Shown here: piece after piece, positions 1-7,020 of the stretch
Layout of the letters: each line of letters starts with the position of its first letter
How positions within the stretch are numbered: the first letter of the stretch is position 1
From: CAXPZW01 sp964221845
Lineage (GTDB): Bacteria > Bacteroidota > Bacteroidia > Flavobacteriales_D > Sanyastnellaceae
Length of the DNA: 64,000 nt
Assembly: GCA_964221845.1 (NCBI GenBank)
Contig: CAXPZW010000032.1
Location: 62,001-126,000 of the forward strand
Direction of reading: 5' to 3'
Notes under the pieces: generated by a model
The model's database searches: none
What the model was told of the DNA's origin: nothing
Seen by the model: the letters and a program-made list of their open reading frames with translations, nothing else
Program-made: the position numbers and the translations under genes

Positions 1-609
1 CCGGAGCTCGCGGCCTCCCAGGATGAGGTGGACCAACCCCAGGACGATGCAGCCCTTCCTCCTCCTCCCGAGCAAACATTGAACTTCCAAAAAGAAGTCG
101 TCGAGGACGCCGAGGTGGCCGACCTGATCACCGAAGATGTGGCGCTCGAAGACGGCACTGCGCTTGAACTGGACGCGATGGCCGAAGAAGAAGTCGTGTT
201 CGACGCTGACTTCGAATTGGATGAAGAAGTGCCCGAAGCGCTGGCTGACGCACCCGCAACCGGCAACACCGACATGGCAGCCCGAAGCGGCACCGCAAGC
301 ACCAACGGCTTGGGCGAAGGCAAGACCTTCTCCGCTCCTCCCACCGTCTTGGATACACAAGCCACGTTTCAAACCGCAAGTCCAGTGGATGACGCCCTGT
401 TCAACACCTCTCAAACACCCGCGTTTGACTTGAATGATCATGTGGAGGAGTTGGCAGGAGTCACCATCAGCAGCACCCAATCCGCTGACTTGAGGATGAC
501 CGACTCTCGCGGGTTGGACGTGACCTTCAGTCCGGGGGCCTCGTTGGAACTTGGGGAGAGTGCGGTGAAGTACAGTGGGCTTTTTGACTTGTTGGAGACG
601 GCGTGGTAG
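1..609 (+). CDS. C-terminal part of an acidic protein of unknown function (cut by window edge)
   Basis: The reading frame is open from the first base, so the gene starts upstream of the window; the GTG at 28 is only the first in-frame start codon here. The visible 200 or so residues are very acidic, with long runs of Glu/Asp mixed with Ala and Leu in the first third and a Ser/Thr/Gly-rich middle. No transmembrane segment, signal peptide or known domain can be seen. The tail ends in a more hydrophobic stretch (FDLLETAW). It may be the variable tail of a larger protein. The frame is convincing; the function is unknown. Confidence 0.6.
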   Translation, partial: PELAASQDEVDQPQDDAALPPPPEQTLNFQKEVVEDAEVADLITEDVALEDGTALELDAMAEEEVVFDADFELDEEVPEALADAPATGNTDMAARSGTASTNGLGEGKTFSAPPTVLDTQATFQTASPVDDALFNTSQTPAFDLNDHVEELAGVTISSTQSADLRMTDSRGLDVTFSPGASLELGESAVKYSGLFDLLETAW

Positions 610-649
610 GATTTGGGTTAGTGGAAGTGCTAGGGGTTAGTGCAAGGGG

Positions 650-675
650 AGTGAAGAGTGAAGAGTGAAGAGTGG
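650..675. repeat. Short tandem repeat, 7-bp unit AGTGAAG
   Basis: Three perfect copies of AGTGAAG followed by a partial fourth copy lie about 40 bases after the stop of the first gene. The array is non-coding. Such short arrays arise by slippage and can vary between strains; no function can be read from the sequence. Confidence 0.75.
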
Positions 676-710
676 CTATTTGCAGGGGGACTAGCAGGAG
701 TTCGGACGTG

Positions 711-752
711 CCGGATTGTCTCCATCCGGTCGCCTCGAGTACACTCGAGGCG
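711..752. repeat. Two adjacent hairpins in the 610-911 gene-free stretch
   Basis: CCGGAT (711-716) pairs with ATCCGG (724-729). Immediately after it, CGCCTCGAGT (731-740) and ACTCGAGGCG (743-752) form a perfect 10-bp inverted repeat with a 2-base centre. Neither is followed by a T-run, so they do not look like ordinary terminators. They could be an operator or part of a decayed element. The rest of 610-911 holds the tandem repeat and no convincing gene. Confidence 0.7.
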
Positions 753-911
753 GTAGCAGGACGTCGCTATGTGCAGGTGGAACTCGCAGAGGATTGAGGG
801 GAATTGAAATCTTGCCGTGTGTGGCAACTCGGTGATGGTCAGATCAGTTCCAAGGCGGTCAATGACCAGATGAGGACAAGGCCTAGAGCGATGATGCCGG
901 AAGACTGAGAG

Positions 912-1403
912 TTGGTGAGTGCTTTGCTGTGGGCAGCCATCACTGTAGCTACCGGATACCAAATTGGTTACATGGCGCTGGCTGTGGGCTTTGCCGTGCG
1001 TTTCGCCGGTAAGGGTATTGACACTTCCTTTGGTGTAGTTGGCGCCGCCATGGCGCTGCTCGGTTGCTTCTTGGGCAACGCGTTCAGCATCGTTGGAGTA
1101 ATGTCTTCTGAAATTGGACTGGGCTACGCCGACTCCTACCGTCTGCTTGGGCTCGATGGCATTTTCAGTGTCATGGGTGAGACCTTTGGCGGCATTGACT
1201 TGCTGTTTTACGGCATTGCGCTGTTCCAGGGCTTCAAGCTCTCATTCCGCCAACTCTCGGAGGAAGAGATTTTGGAGCACGCATCGGTAGACATCGAGTC
1301 GCAACCCGCGGCAGAGGCTGCTCCTGCAGCAATCGAAGCCGACGCTTCAGAATCTGAAGCACCAGGGGAATCCCCCGCCGAAGAGGCGAACAATCCCACA
1401 TGA
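912..1403 (+). CDS. Membrane protein, N-terminus apparently missing
   Basis: The 163-residue product opens inside a hydrophobic segment and has three or four membrane segments in the first 105 residues (around 3-30, 38-62 and 90-108), with the pattern GYQIGYMALAVG then AVRFAGKGID. I recall this pattern from bacterial membrane proteins in which further residues precede the first helix. The last 50 residues are an Ala/Glu-rich acidic tail. The start is TTG at 912 or GTG at 915, and an in-frame TGA lies at 906-908, so nothing can be added upstream. It may be a truncated gene. The stop overlaps the next start (ATGA). Confidence 0.55.
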   Translation: MVSALLWAAITVATGYQIGYMALAVGFAVRFAGKGIDTSFGVVGAAMALLGCFLGNAFSIVGVMSSEIGLGYADSYRLLGLDGIFSVMGETFGGIDLLFYGIALFQGFKLSFRQLSEEEILEHASVDIESQPAAEAAPAAIEADASESEAPGESPAEEANNPT

Positions 1404-1492
1404 CGCACACCGCACTGACCTCAAGCGACCTCCCCTACCTCATTGATCGGGTGAAGGCTACTTTTGTGGTTGAGCACGGCTCAGGTTCATAA
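1400..1492 (+). CDS. 30-codon reading frame coupled to the membrane protein; possible gene fragment
   Basis: An ATG at 1400 overlaps the stop of the preceding gene as ATGA, the usual sign of translational coupling, and the frame runs 30 codons (MTHTALTSSDLPYLIDRVKA at the start) to TAA. It has no hydrophobic segment and no recognised motif. The composition looks like the start of a longer soluble protein that has been cut off. It could be a true small protein or the stump of a deleted gene. The function is unknown. Confidence 0.3.
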   Translation: MTHTALTSSDLPYLIDRVKATFVVEHGSGS

Positions 1493-1602
1493 GTAGCCGG
1501 CAATTGTCACCACTCCGTGAACATTTCCGCGCGAGAATAGCTGTACCTCGCGTAAGTCTCTGATCGGCATCGATTTGGAGGCGCAAAAACACCCTTCTCC
1601 GA

Positions 1603-2319
1603 GTGCTATCAGCTCTAATCGCGGCCTTCTGCATTGGCCTGACCCGTGGAGGCCTCAAAGGCCTGGGTCCGCTGTTCATCCTGTTGATGGCCTTGAGTTT
1701 TGGTGCGCGCGAATCTTCGGGCATCATTGTCCCTTTGCTGTTGGTTGGAGATGTGCTGGCCCTGGTGGCTTACCGCAAGTACATTGTACCCGCCATCGTG
1801 AAGCAGTTCTTACCCACGGTACTCGTGGGCTTGCTGCTGGGCGTGTGGGTGGGTAAAGATTTGCCTGAAGGCTATTTCCAACAATTGCTGGCCGGACTGA
1901 TTGTGATTGGCATGCTGGTCATGTGGGTGTGGGAAGTGCGGTTCAAAGGCCGCGTCAAACCTGCCTCATGGAGCCATTGGCCTTTGGGCATCGGCGCCGG
2001 CTTCTACGCCATGATCGGGAACTTTGGAGGTGCGTTTGCCACCATCTATTTCTTGCTCACCGGCGCTTCCAAAAAGGAAATGATTGGGTCGGCCACCTTC
2101 ATCTTCTTTTTGCTCAACGTGGTCAAGCTCCCCTTCCACATCTACGTGTGGGAGACCCTCAGCACCGAAACCCTCTACACCGACTTGCCCCTCATCCCCG
2201 CCGTGGTGCTTGGATTCTTTGCCGGGCTCTGGGCGGTGAATCGCATTGGCGAGAAGGGCTACCGTTGGTACCTGTACGCGGTCAACATTGCCGGAGCCAT
2301 TTTCTTGTTGGTCACCTGA
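1603..2319 (+). CDS. TauE/SafE family membrane transporter (putative sulfite/organosulfonate exporter)
   Basis: This 238-residue integral membrane protein has about eight hydrophobic segments. The family signature GLTRGGLKGLGP lies in the first helix loop, and a related repeat, MIGNFGGAFATIY, lies near residues 142-154; the two inverted halves are typical of TauE/SafE (DUF81) proteins. These are thought to move sulfite, sulfoacetate or other small anions across the inner membrane, but the substrate cannot be read here. GTG at 1603 is the first standard start after the in-frame stop at 1561. The GGAG at 1576-1579 is too far upstream to be a good ribosome site. The gene stands alone. Confidence 0.8.
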   Translation: MLSALIAAFCIGLTRGGLKGLGPLFILLMALSFGARESSGIIVPLLLVGDVLALVAYRKYIVPAIVKQFLPTVLVGLLLGVWVGKDLPEGYFQQLLAGLIVIGMLVMWVWEVRFKGRVKPASWSHWPLGIGAGFYAMIGNFGGAFATIYFLLTGASKKEMIGSATFIFFLLNVVKLPFHIYVWETLSTETLYTDLPLIPAVVLGFFAGLWAVNRIGEKGYRWYLYAVNIAGAIFLLVT

Positions 2320-2504
2320 TTGGCGCTTTTCCTTTTCACATTTCAATAACCCGCATTCCGAGCCAAGAACGACTTCAACATTCCAAGCAAGACGCCCAAA
2401 TCGCGCCTGCCCGAGTCGTACATCTTCACGCAGCTCGACTGATTTTTTTCCGGAGCAGATGAACGTTTCACATGGTGCGGTGTACGGGCCTGTAAATCGC
2501 ACCT

Positions 2505-3659
2505 ATGAAACGTCTTCTTCTCAGCCTTTGCGCCGCCGCTTCTTTGGGTTCAGCATCTGCCCAGCCAGGCCCCAACTTCTACAAGCCCAACCTCGACCTG
2601 ACACCAAAAATGCAAGTGGTGTTTGCCCTCGACTGTACCGGCAGCATGAGCGGGCTAATCAAAACCGCCAAGGACAAGATCTGGACCATCGCCTCTAGCT
2701 TGGCCCAGTCTGAACAACAACTGGACATTGAGATTGGCCTGGTGGCCTACCGCGACCGCGGAGATGCATTCGTCACCCAAATGACCGACCTCAACGCCGA
2801 TTTGGACTACGTCTACAACCAGCTCATGCAACTGCGCGCTGCTGGTGGTGGCGACGGCCCCGAAAGCGTGAACCAGGCGCTGAACGACGCCATCCACCAG
2901 ATCGACTGGAGCGCTTCTCCCATGGCGGTCAAAACCGTCTTTTTGGTGGGCGATTGCGCCCCGCACATGGACTACGAGGAAAAGCAATACCCCGAACTCT
3001 GTCAAGAAGCCGGGCAACAAGGCATCACCATCAACACCATTTTGATGGGTACCAACGGCGCTGCTGAACCGCACTGGACCTCCATCGCTTACGCCACCAA
3101 CGGCGACTTCTTTTCGGTGGGCATGGATGCCAACAACGTGGCGGTCACCACCCCGTACGACGAACGCATTCGCGAACTCAACATGCAACTGGACGGTACC
3201 CGTCTGTACTACGGCAGTGCAGTTGAGGTCACCGAAGCCGAAGAAGACGCCGAACTGGACCTGCAGATGTACAAAGGACTGGACGATGCGGCCATTGCCC
3301 GACGCTCGGCCTTCAACTTTTCGAAGGCGGGATTGTCGAACCAATACCAGCGCAACGAGCTGCTGAACAACTTGGCCAACGGCACGGTCACGCTGGATGC
3401 CATTGAGGTGGAAGAACTGCCCGACTCCCTGCAAGCCATGCCCGAGGCAGCGCGGGTAGAACACGTAGAAGAACTCCTGAAAGAACGCGAAGCACTCGAG
3501 GAAGAACTGCGCGAGACCATCGCCCAGCGGGAAGCCCACGTGGCCGAAGTCGTGAACACCGACCAAGCCAAATCCGGGTTTGCGGGCAAGGTGTGGTCTT
3601 CGCTCCGCAAGCAAGCCAAGGCCAACTGCGTAGACCTGCCTGATGTGGTGAAGTACTGA
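2505..3659 (+). CDS. Secreted von Willebrand factor type A (VWA) domain protein
   Basis: The first 20 residues form a signal peptide (cleavage near SASAQ). A VWA domain follows, with the metal-ion-dependent adhesion site DCTGSMSG at residues 43-50, the GGGDGPESV loop near 117-125 and the VGDCAPHMDY segment near 147-156. The VWA fold ends near residue 215; after it come an acidic linker and a Glu/Arg-rich coiled-coil stretch (about 300-350), ending in a short basic tail. VWA domains bind protein partners through Mg or Mn, so an envelope interaction role is likely. There is no T9SS sorting domain, suggesting it stays periplasmic. It is transcribed alone, with a terminator after it. Confidence 0.8.
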   Translation: MKRLLLSLCAAASLGSASAQPGPNFYKPNLDLTPKMQVVFALDCTGSMSGLIKTAKDKIWTIASSLAQSEQQLDIEIGLVAYRDRGDAFVTQMTDLNADLDYVYNQLMQLRAAGGGDGPESVNQALNDAIHQIDWSASPMAVKTVFLVGDCAPHMDYEEKQYPELCQEAGQQGITINTILMGTNGAAEPHWTSIAYATNGDFFSVGMDANNVAVTTPYDERIRELNMQLDGTRLYYGSAVEVTEAEEDAELDLQMYKGLDDAAIARRSAFNFSKAGLSNQYQRNELLNNLANGTVTLDAIEVEELPDSLQAMPEAARVEHVEELLKEREALEEELRETIAQREAHVAEVVNTDQAKSGFAGKVWSSLRKQAKANCVDLPDVVKY

Positions 3660-3681
3660 GCGCTTCTCCCCGACCCCATGC

Positions 3682-3711
3682 AAAGACCAGCGCCGACCGG
3701 TCTTTTTTTTT
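3682..3711 (+). terminator. Rho-independent terminator after the VWA gene
   Basis: AAAGACC (3682-3688) pairs with GGTCTTT (3699-3705), followed by a run of T. It lies 23 bases after the VWA stop codon and separates that gene from the sigma-factor operon. Confidence 0.85.
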
Positions 3712-3778
3712 GCGCGAACTTTAAACCTTTCGAGGATGTGGTGGTCTCACCAGCAACTTCTCCGTTTTGAAACAGCCC

Positions 3779-4318
3779 ATGACCGACACCCAACTGCTGG
3801 ATTTGTACCGCGATCCAGCCACGCGTAACCAAGGATTCACCGCGCTTGTACGCCAGTACCAGCAGCAGGTGTACTACTTCGTGCGCAAGATGGTGGTCGA
3901 CCATGACGACGCCAACGATGTGACCCAATTGGTTTTCATCAAGGTGTGGAAGGGGCTGGACGGATTCAAGGGCGACGCCAAGCTCAGCACCTGGATGTAC
4001 CGGATTGCCATGAACGAGTCGATCACCTTTTTGAACAAAAAAAAGAAGATCGCAGGCATTCCTTTGGACCAAGTCGAGCACAGCCTGAGCCAATCGTTGG
4101 AGGCCGATGCACACTACGACGGCGACGCCATCCAGCGCAAGCTGCAAACCGCTGTAGCCACCTTGCCCAACAAGCAACGCACGGTATTTATCCTCAAATA
4201 TTTTGAGGCGCGCCAATACAAAGAGATTTCAGAAATCACCGGGACTTCAGTGGGTGCGCTCAAGGCGAGCTACCACCACGCGGTTCAAAAAATTGAAAAA
4301 TACCTGACGGCCAGCTAA
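3779..4318 (+). CDS. ECF-type RNA polymerase sigma factor
   Basis: The 179-residue protein has the two ECF regions. Region 2 is near residues 16-85, with DVTQLVFIKVWKGLDGFKGD and the promoter-melting segment STWMYRIAMNESITFLNKKKK. Region 4 is near 120-175, with LPNKQRTVFILKYFEARQYKEISEITG and a helix-turn-helix. It should guide RNA polymerase to a small regulon, probably an envelope stress response. An upstream in-frame TTG at 3767 is possible, but ATG at 3779 gives the usual short N-terminus. It is the first gene of a three-gene unit with an anti-sigma-like membrane protein and a Spy-like periplasmic protein. Confidence 0.92.
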   Translation: MTDTQLLDLYRDPATRNQGFTALVRQYQQQVYYFVRKMVVDHDDANDVTQLVFIKVWKGLDGFKGDAKLSTWMYRIAMNESITFLNKKKKIAGIPLDQVEHSLSQSLEADAHYDGDAIQRKLQTAVATLPNKQRTVFILKYFEARQYKEISEITGTSVGALKASYHHAVQKIEKYLTAS

Positions 4319-4351
4319 ACCTTTGGCGCCAGAAGTCATCTAACCCACGAC

Positions 4352-5023
4352 ATGGAACCCCACTTCGATCCATACCACGACATCCAGGCAGAAGCACCTA
4401 CGCTGTATGCGTTGGCCGGCAAACACGGCTTCCGTGTTCCGGAAGGGTACTTTGACCAGCTGCCTGTGGACATTCAAGCACACATTGCCTTGGATGCTGC
4501 CAGTGCCGACAGTGGATTCGGCGTGCCAGAGGGATACTTTGATGCGCTGCCAGGAGCCATTGAGGCGCGCATTGCGCTGGAGTCCCATGAAGCCCCTGAT
4601 GCTGTGCCTGAAGGGTTCTTTGCCCAACTTGAGCAAAACATCCTGGCCCAGACAATTCATGCAGAACCAGCAGCGCAAACCACTTCACGTATGGTTCGCT
4701 TCCGCCCTTGGATGGGTTGGACGGCCGGTGTTGCCGCAGCCCTGATTGCCGCCGTGTTTGTGTTTGCCCAAACCACCCCCGAGGAATGCGAAACCTTCGC
4801 CTGCCTTTGGGAACAAACCGATACCCAAGACGTCCTCGAGTCGTTGGGCGAGGAAGACTTGCTGTTCCTGTTGGACGGTGAAACCACCCTCACCGCTGAT
4901 CCCGAGGCCGAAGAAATAGAAGCGTACCTGCTCGACGACGAAGCCTTTGACGACCTCTTGGACGACGAAGACCTCGACGGCCTGCTCGACGCACTGGACG
5001 ACGAACTTCTCCGAGACGAGTAA
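4352..5023 (+). CDS. Putative anti-sigma factor: single-pass membrane protein with VPEGYF repeats
   Basis: The N-terminal cytoplasmic part holds three degenerate repeats built on VPEGYFDxLPxxIxAxI, starting near residues 29, 58 and 85. One transmembrane helix follows (about 120-139, after the basic MVRFRPW), and then an extremely acidic C-terminal tail rich in DD and DE pairs. Genes of this form commonly follow ECF sigma genes in Bacteroidota and are taken to be anti-sigma factors; no zinc anti-sigma motif is present. The gap to the sigma gene is 33 bases. The role is inferred from position and topology, not from a defined domain. Confidence 0.65.
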   Translation: MEPHFDPYHDIQAEAPTLYALAGKHGFRVPEGYFDQLPVDIQAHIALDAASADSGFGVPEGYFDALPGAIEARIALESHEAPDAVPEGFFAQLEQNILAQTIHAEPAAQTTSRMVRFRPWMGWTAGVAAALIAAVFVFAQTTPEECETFACLWEQTDTQDVLESLGEEDLLFLLDGETTLTADPEAEEIEAYLLDDEAFDDLLDDEDLDGLLDALDDELLRDE

Positions 5024-5061
5024 CACTCTGCACGTTTCAACTAATCATGTATTATCACCCC

Positions 5062-5526
5062 ATGAAACCCGTATTGACATTCCTGCTTGCGCTGTGCTTC
5101 ACAGCTGCTTTCGCCCAGCCTGGACACCCTCCGAGCGGCAAAGACCGTGAACAAGTGGAACGCCTGAGAATTGCGTTCCTGACCGACGAACTCGACTTGA
5201 GTGTGGAGGAAGGCCAGCAGTTTTGGCCAATTTACAACACGTTCTCGGACACCCGCGACGCCAAGGAAAAGACCATCCGTAAAACCATGCGCGCGCTGGA
5301 GGATGAAACGGCCACCGAAAAGCAGGTGCTCGAGGCCATGGCCACCGTCACCCAACTGCGGACCGAAATCGCAGAGCTAGAGCAGACCTACATCACCGAT
5401 GTAATGGCCATCCTCGGACCTGAGAAGGCCGTGAAATTGATCCACGCTGAAAAGCGCTTCAAAAAGGTGCTGATTGACAAGCTCCAGGAACGCCGTCAAG
5501 GTCCGCCGCGACGAAATCAGCCCTAG
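5062..5526 (+). CDS. Periplasmic Spy/CpxP-like protein of the sigma-factor operon
   Basis: MKPVLTFLLALCFTAAFAQ is a clear signal peptide, so I prefer ATG 5062 to the ATG at 5047. The mature part is about 130 residues, helical and highly charged, with the arrangement of Spy/CpxP-like proteins: LTDELDLSVEEGQQFWPIYN near the front and LGPEKAVKLIHAEKRFKKVL near the end. In flavobacteria, proteins at this position are often named sensor of ECF-type sigma factor. It may bind unfolded envelope protein and feed that signal to the neighbouring membrane protein. Unlike classic Spy it has no exact LTxxQ motif. Confidence 0.7.
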   Translation: MKPVLTFLLALCFTAAFAQPGHPPSGKDREQVERLRIAFLTDELDLSVEEGQQFWPIYNTFSDTRDAKEKTIRKTMRALEDETATEKQVLEAMATVTQLRTEIAELEQTYITDVMAILGPEKAVKLIHAEKRFKKVLIDKLQERRQGPPRRNQP

Positions 5527-5556
5527 GCTGCAGCAAGCATTCCCCTAAAAACAAAC

Positions 5557-5590
5557 ATCCCCGTCACCTATACCGGTGCGGGGATTTTTC
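5557..5590. terminator. Bidirectional terminator between the sigma operon and the helicase gene
   Basis: ATCCCCG (5557-5563) pairs with CGGGGAT (5579-5585), with an inner CACC/GGTG pairing. T-rich sequence follows on the plus strand and A-rich sequence precedes it, so the hairpin can end both convergent transcripts. Confidence 0.8.
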
Positions 5591-5600
5591 ATTTCTAAGC

Positions 5601-6878
5601 TTAGCGTCGACGGGGCTTGCCTCCGCCCTTATTGCCACCGCGGCCTCCACCGCCGCCCTTTTTGCCGCCGCGTCCGCGTCCGCCGCCTTTGCCTCGGCCG
5701 CCACCGCCACCACCACGGCGACGTTTGGGGTCGTATTCGGGCGTGGGTCCAAACTCTTCGGGCACGGGTACTTTAGGTACCTCGGATTCAATCAGTTGTT
5801 CGATGCGGCCGAACTTCTGTTGCTCTTCGATGCCCACAAAGGTCAGGGCTACGCCCTCTGCAGAGGCGCGTGCTGTACGTCCAACGCGGTGCACGTAATC
5901 CTCCGCATCGCCGGGAACGTCGTAATTGATGACCAAATCAATGTCGTCAATGTCAATCCCGCGGCTCACCACGTCTGTGGCCACCAGGATTTGGGTGCGG
6001 CGGTTGCGGAAGTTGAGCAGCACCTCTTCGCGCTCCTTTTGATCGAGGTCAGAAGAGATGCGGTCCACGTTGAAGTTGGCGCTCTTGAGCATGCTGTACA
6101 CGCGGTGCACGTTCTTCTTGGTGCTGGAGAAGACAATGATGCTTTTGAGGTCTTCCTTGCCGCGGAGCAGCTGCTTGATCAGCGGTGCCTTTTGATCGTC
6201 GTGCACGATGTAGGCGCCTTGCAGCACGCGTTCGGCGGGCTTGGAGATGGCGATCTTGATCTGTACCGGATCGGTCAGCAGTTCCTTGGCCAGGTGGTCG
6301 ATGCGCTCGGGCATGGTGGCCGAGAAGAGCAGGGTTTGACGGTCGGGGTTGACGTGCTTGACGATGCGCATGATGTCCTGGAAGAAACCCATGTCCAGCA
6401 TGCGATCGGCCTCATCCAGAATCAGGGTTTGGATGCCTGAAAAATCCGCGTAGTCAAAGTTGAGGTGGGAGATCAAGCGCCCTGGTGTGGCCACCACGAT
6501 GTCGGCCCCTTCCTTGAGGGCTTTTTTCTCCTTGTCGTATTCCGCTCCGTCCCCTCCGCCATAAATGGGAATGGACGAAATGCCGCCGTAATACCCCAAT
6601 CCTTGGATGTTTTGGTCGATTTGTACCGCGAGCTCGCGGGTAGGCACAATGATCAGCGCCTGGACCTTGCCGTTGAACTCAGTGTCGAGGATGTTGCTGA
6701 GGGTGGGGACCACAAATGCTGCGGTCTTTCCCGTTCCGGTTTGAGCCACACCGATGATGTCTTTGCCCGCCAAGGCGGGTCCAATGGCCTGCTCTTGGAT
6801 GGGAGTGGGTTCAGAAAAGCCCATGGAGTGCAGTGAATCCAGGACATCGGGGTGCAAATCAAACTCTGAGAACTTCAA
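5601..6878 (-). CDS. DEAD-box ATP-dependent RNA helicase, RhlE-like
   Basis: All core motifs are present: the Q motif region near 23-30 (PTPIQEQ), AQTGTGKT at 45-52, PTREL at 79-83, TPGR at 131-134, DEAD at 155-158 and SAT at 186-188. The second RecA domain has the VATDVVSRGIDID and HRVGRTAR signatures. The C-terminal 50 residues are a Gly/Arg/Lys-rich tail with GRGG and KGGG units, a low-complexity RNA-binding tail typical of Bacteroidota RhlE-type helicases. It unwinds short RNA duplexes, probably in ribosome assembly or cold adaptation. The length (425 residues) is normal. It is single, convergent with the sigma operon. Confidence 0.95.
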   Translation of the reverse strand: MKFSEFDLHPDVLDSLHSMGFSEPTPIQEQAIGPALAGKDIIGVAQTGTGKTAAFVVPTLSNILDTEFNGKVQALIIVPTRELAVQIDQNIQGLGYYGGISSIPIYGGGDGAEYDKEKKALKEGADIVVATPGRLISHLNFDYADFSGIQTLILDEADRMLDMGFFQDIMRIVKHVNPDRQTLLFSATMPERIDHLAKELLTDPVQIKIAISKPAERVLQGAYIVHDDQKAPLIKQLLRGKEDLKSIIVFSSTKKNVHRVYSMLKSANFNVDRISSDLDQKEREEVLLNFRNRRTQILVATDVVSRGIDIDDIDLVINYDVPGDAEDYVHRVGRTARASAEGVALTFVGIEEQQKFGRIEQLIESEVPKVPVPEEFGPTPEYDPKRRRGGGGGGRGKGGGRGRGGKKGGGGGRGGNKGGGKPRRR

Positions 6879-7020
6879 GCGATGGGGGTTGGTTATTCAA
6901 GCAACAAATATGCTGCTTTCTGCGTGATGGATTTGGAGGTGCAACAATGTGCCACATTCTGGACCGTTTTGTGATCGCCATCCCGCGACATTTGAATACC
7001 TTGCTTGTATCCGCCTGCAC

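Noticed and set aside
2465..2480. GTTTCACATGGTGC, another parS-like string upstream of the VWA gene
   Set aside because: Only about ten of sixteen consensus positions match, and the right half is not symmetric.
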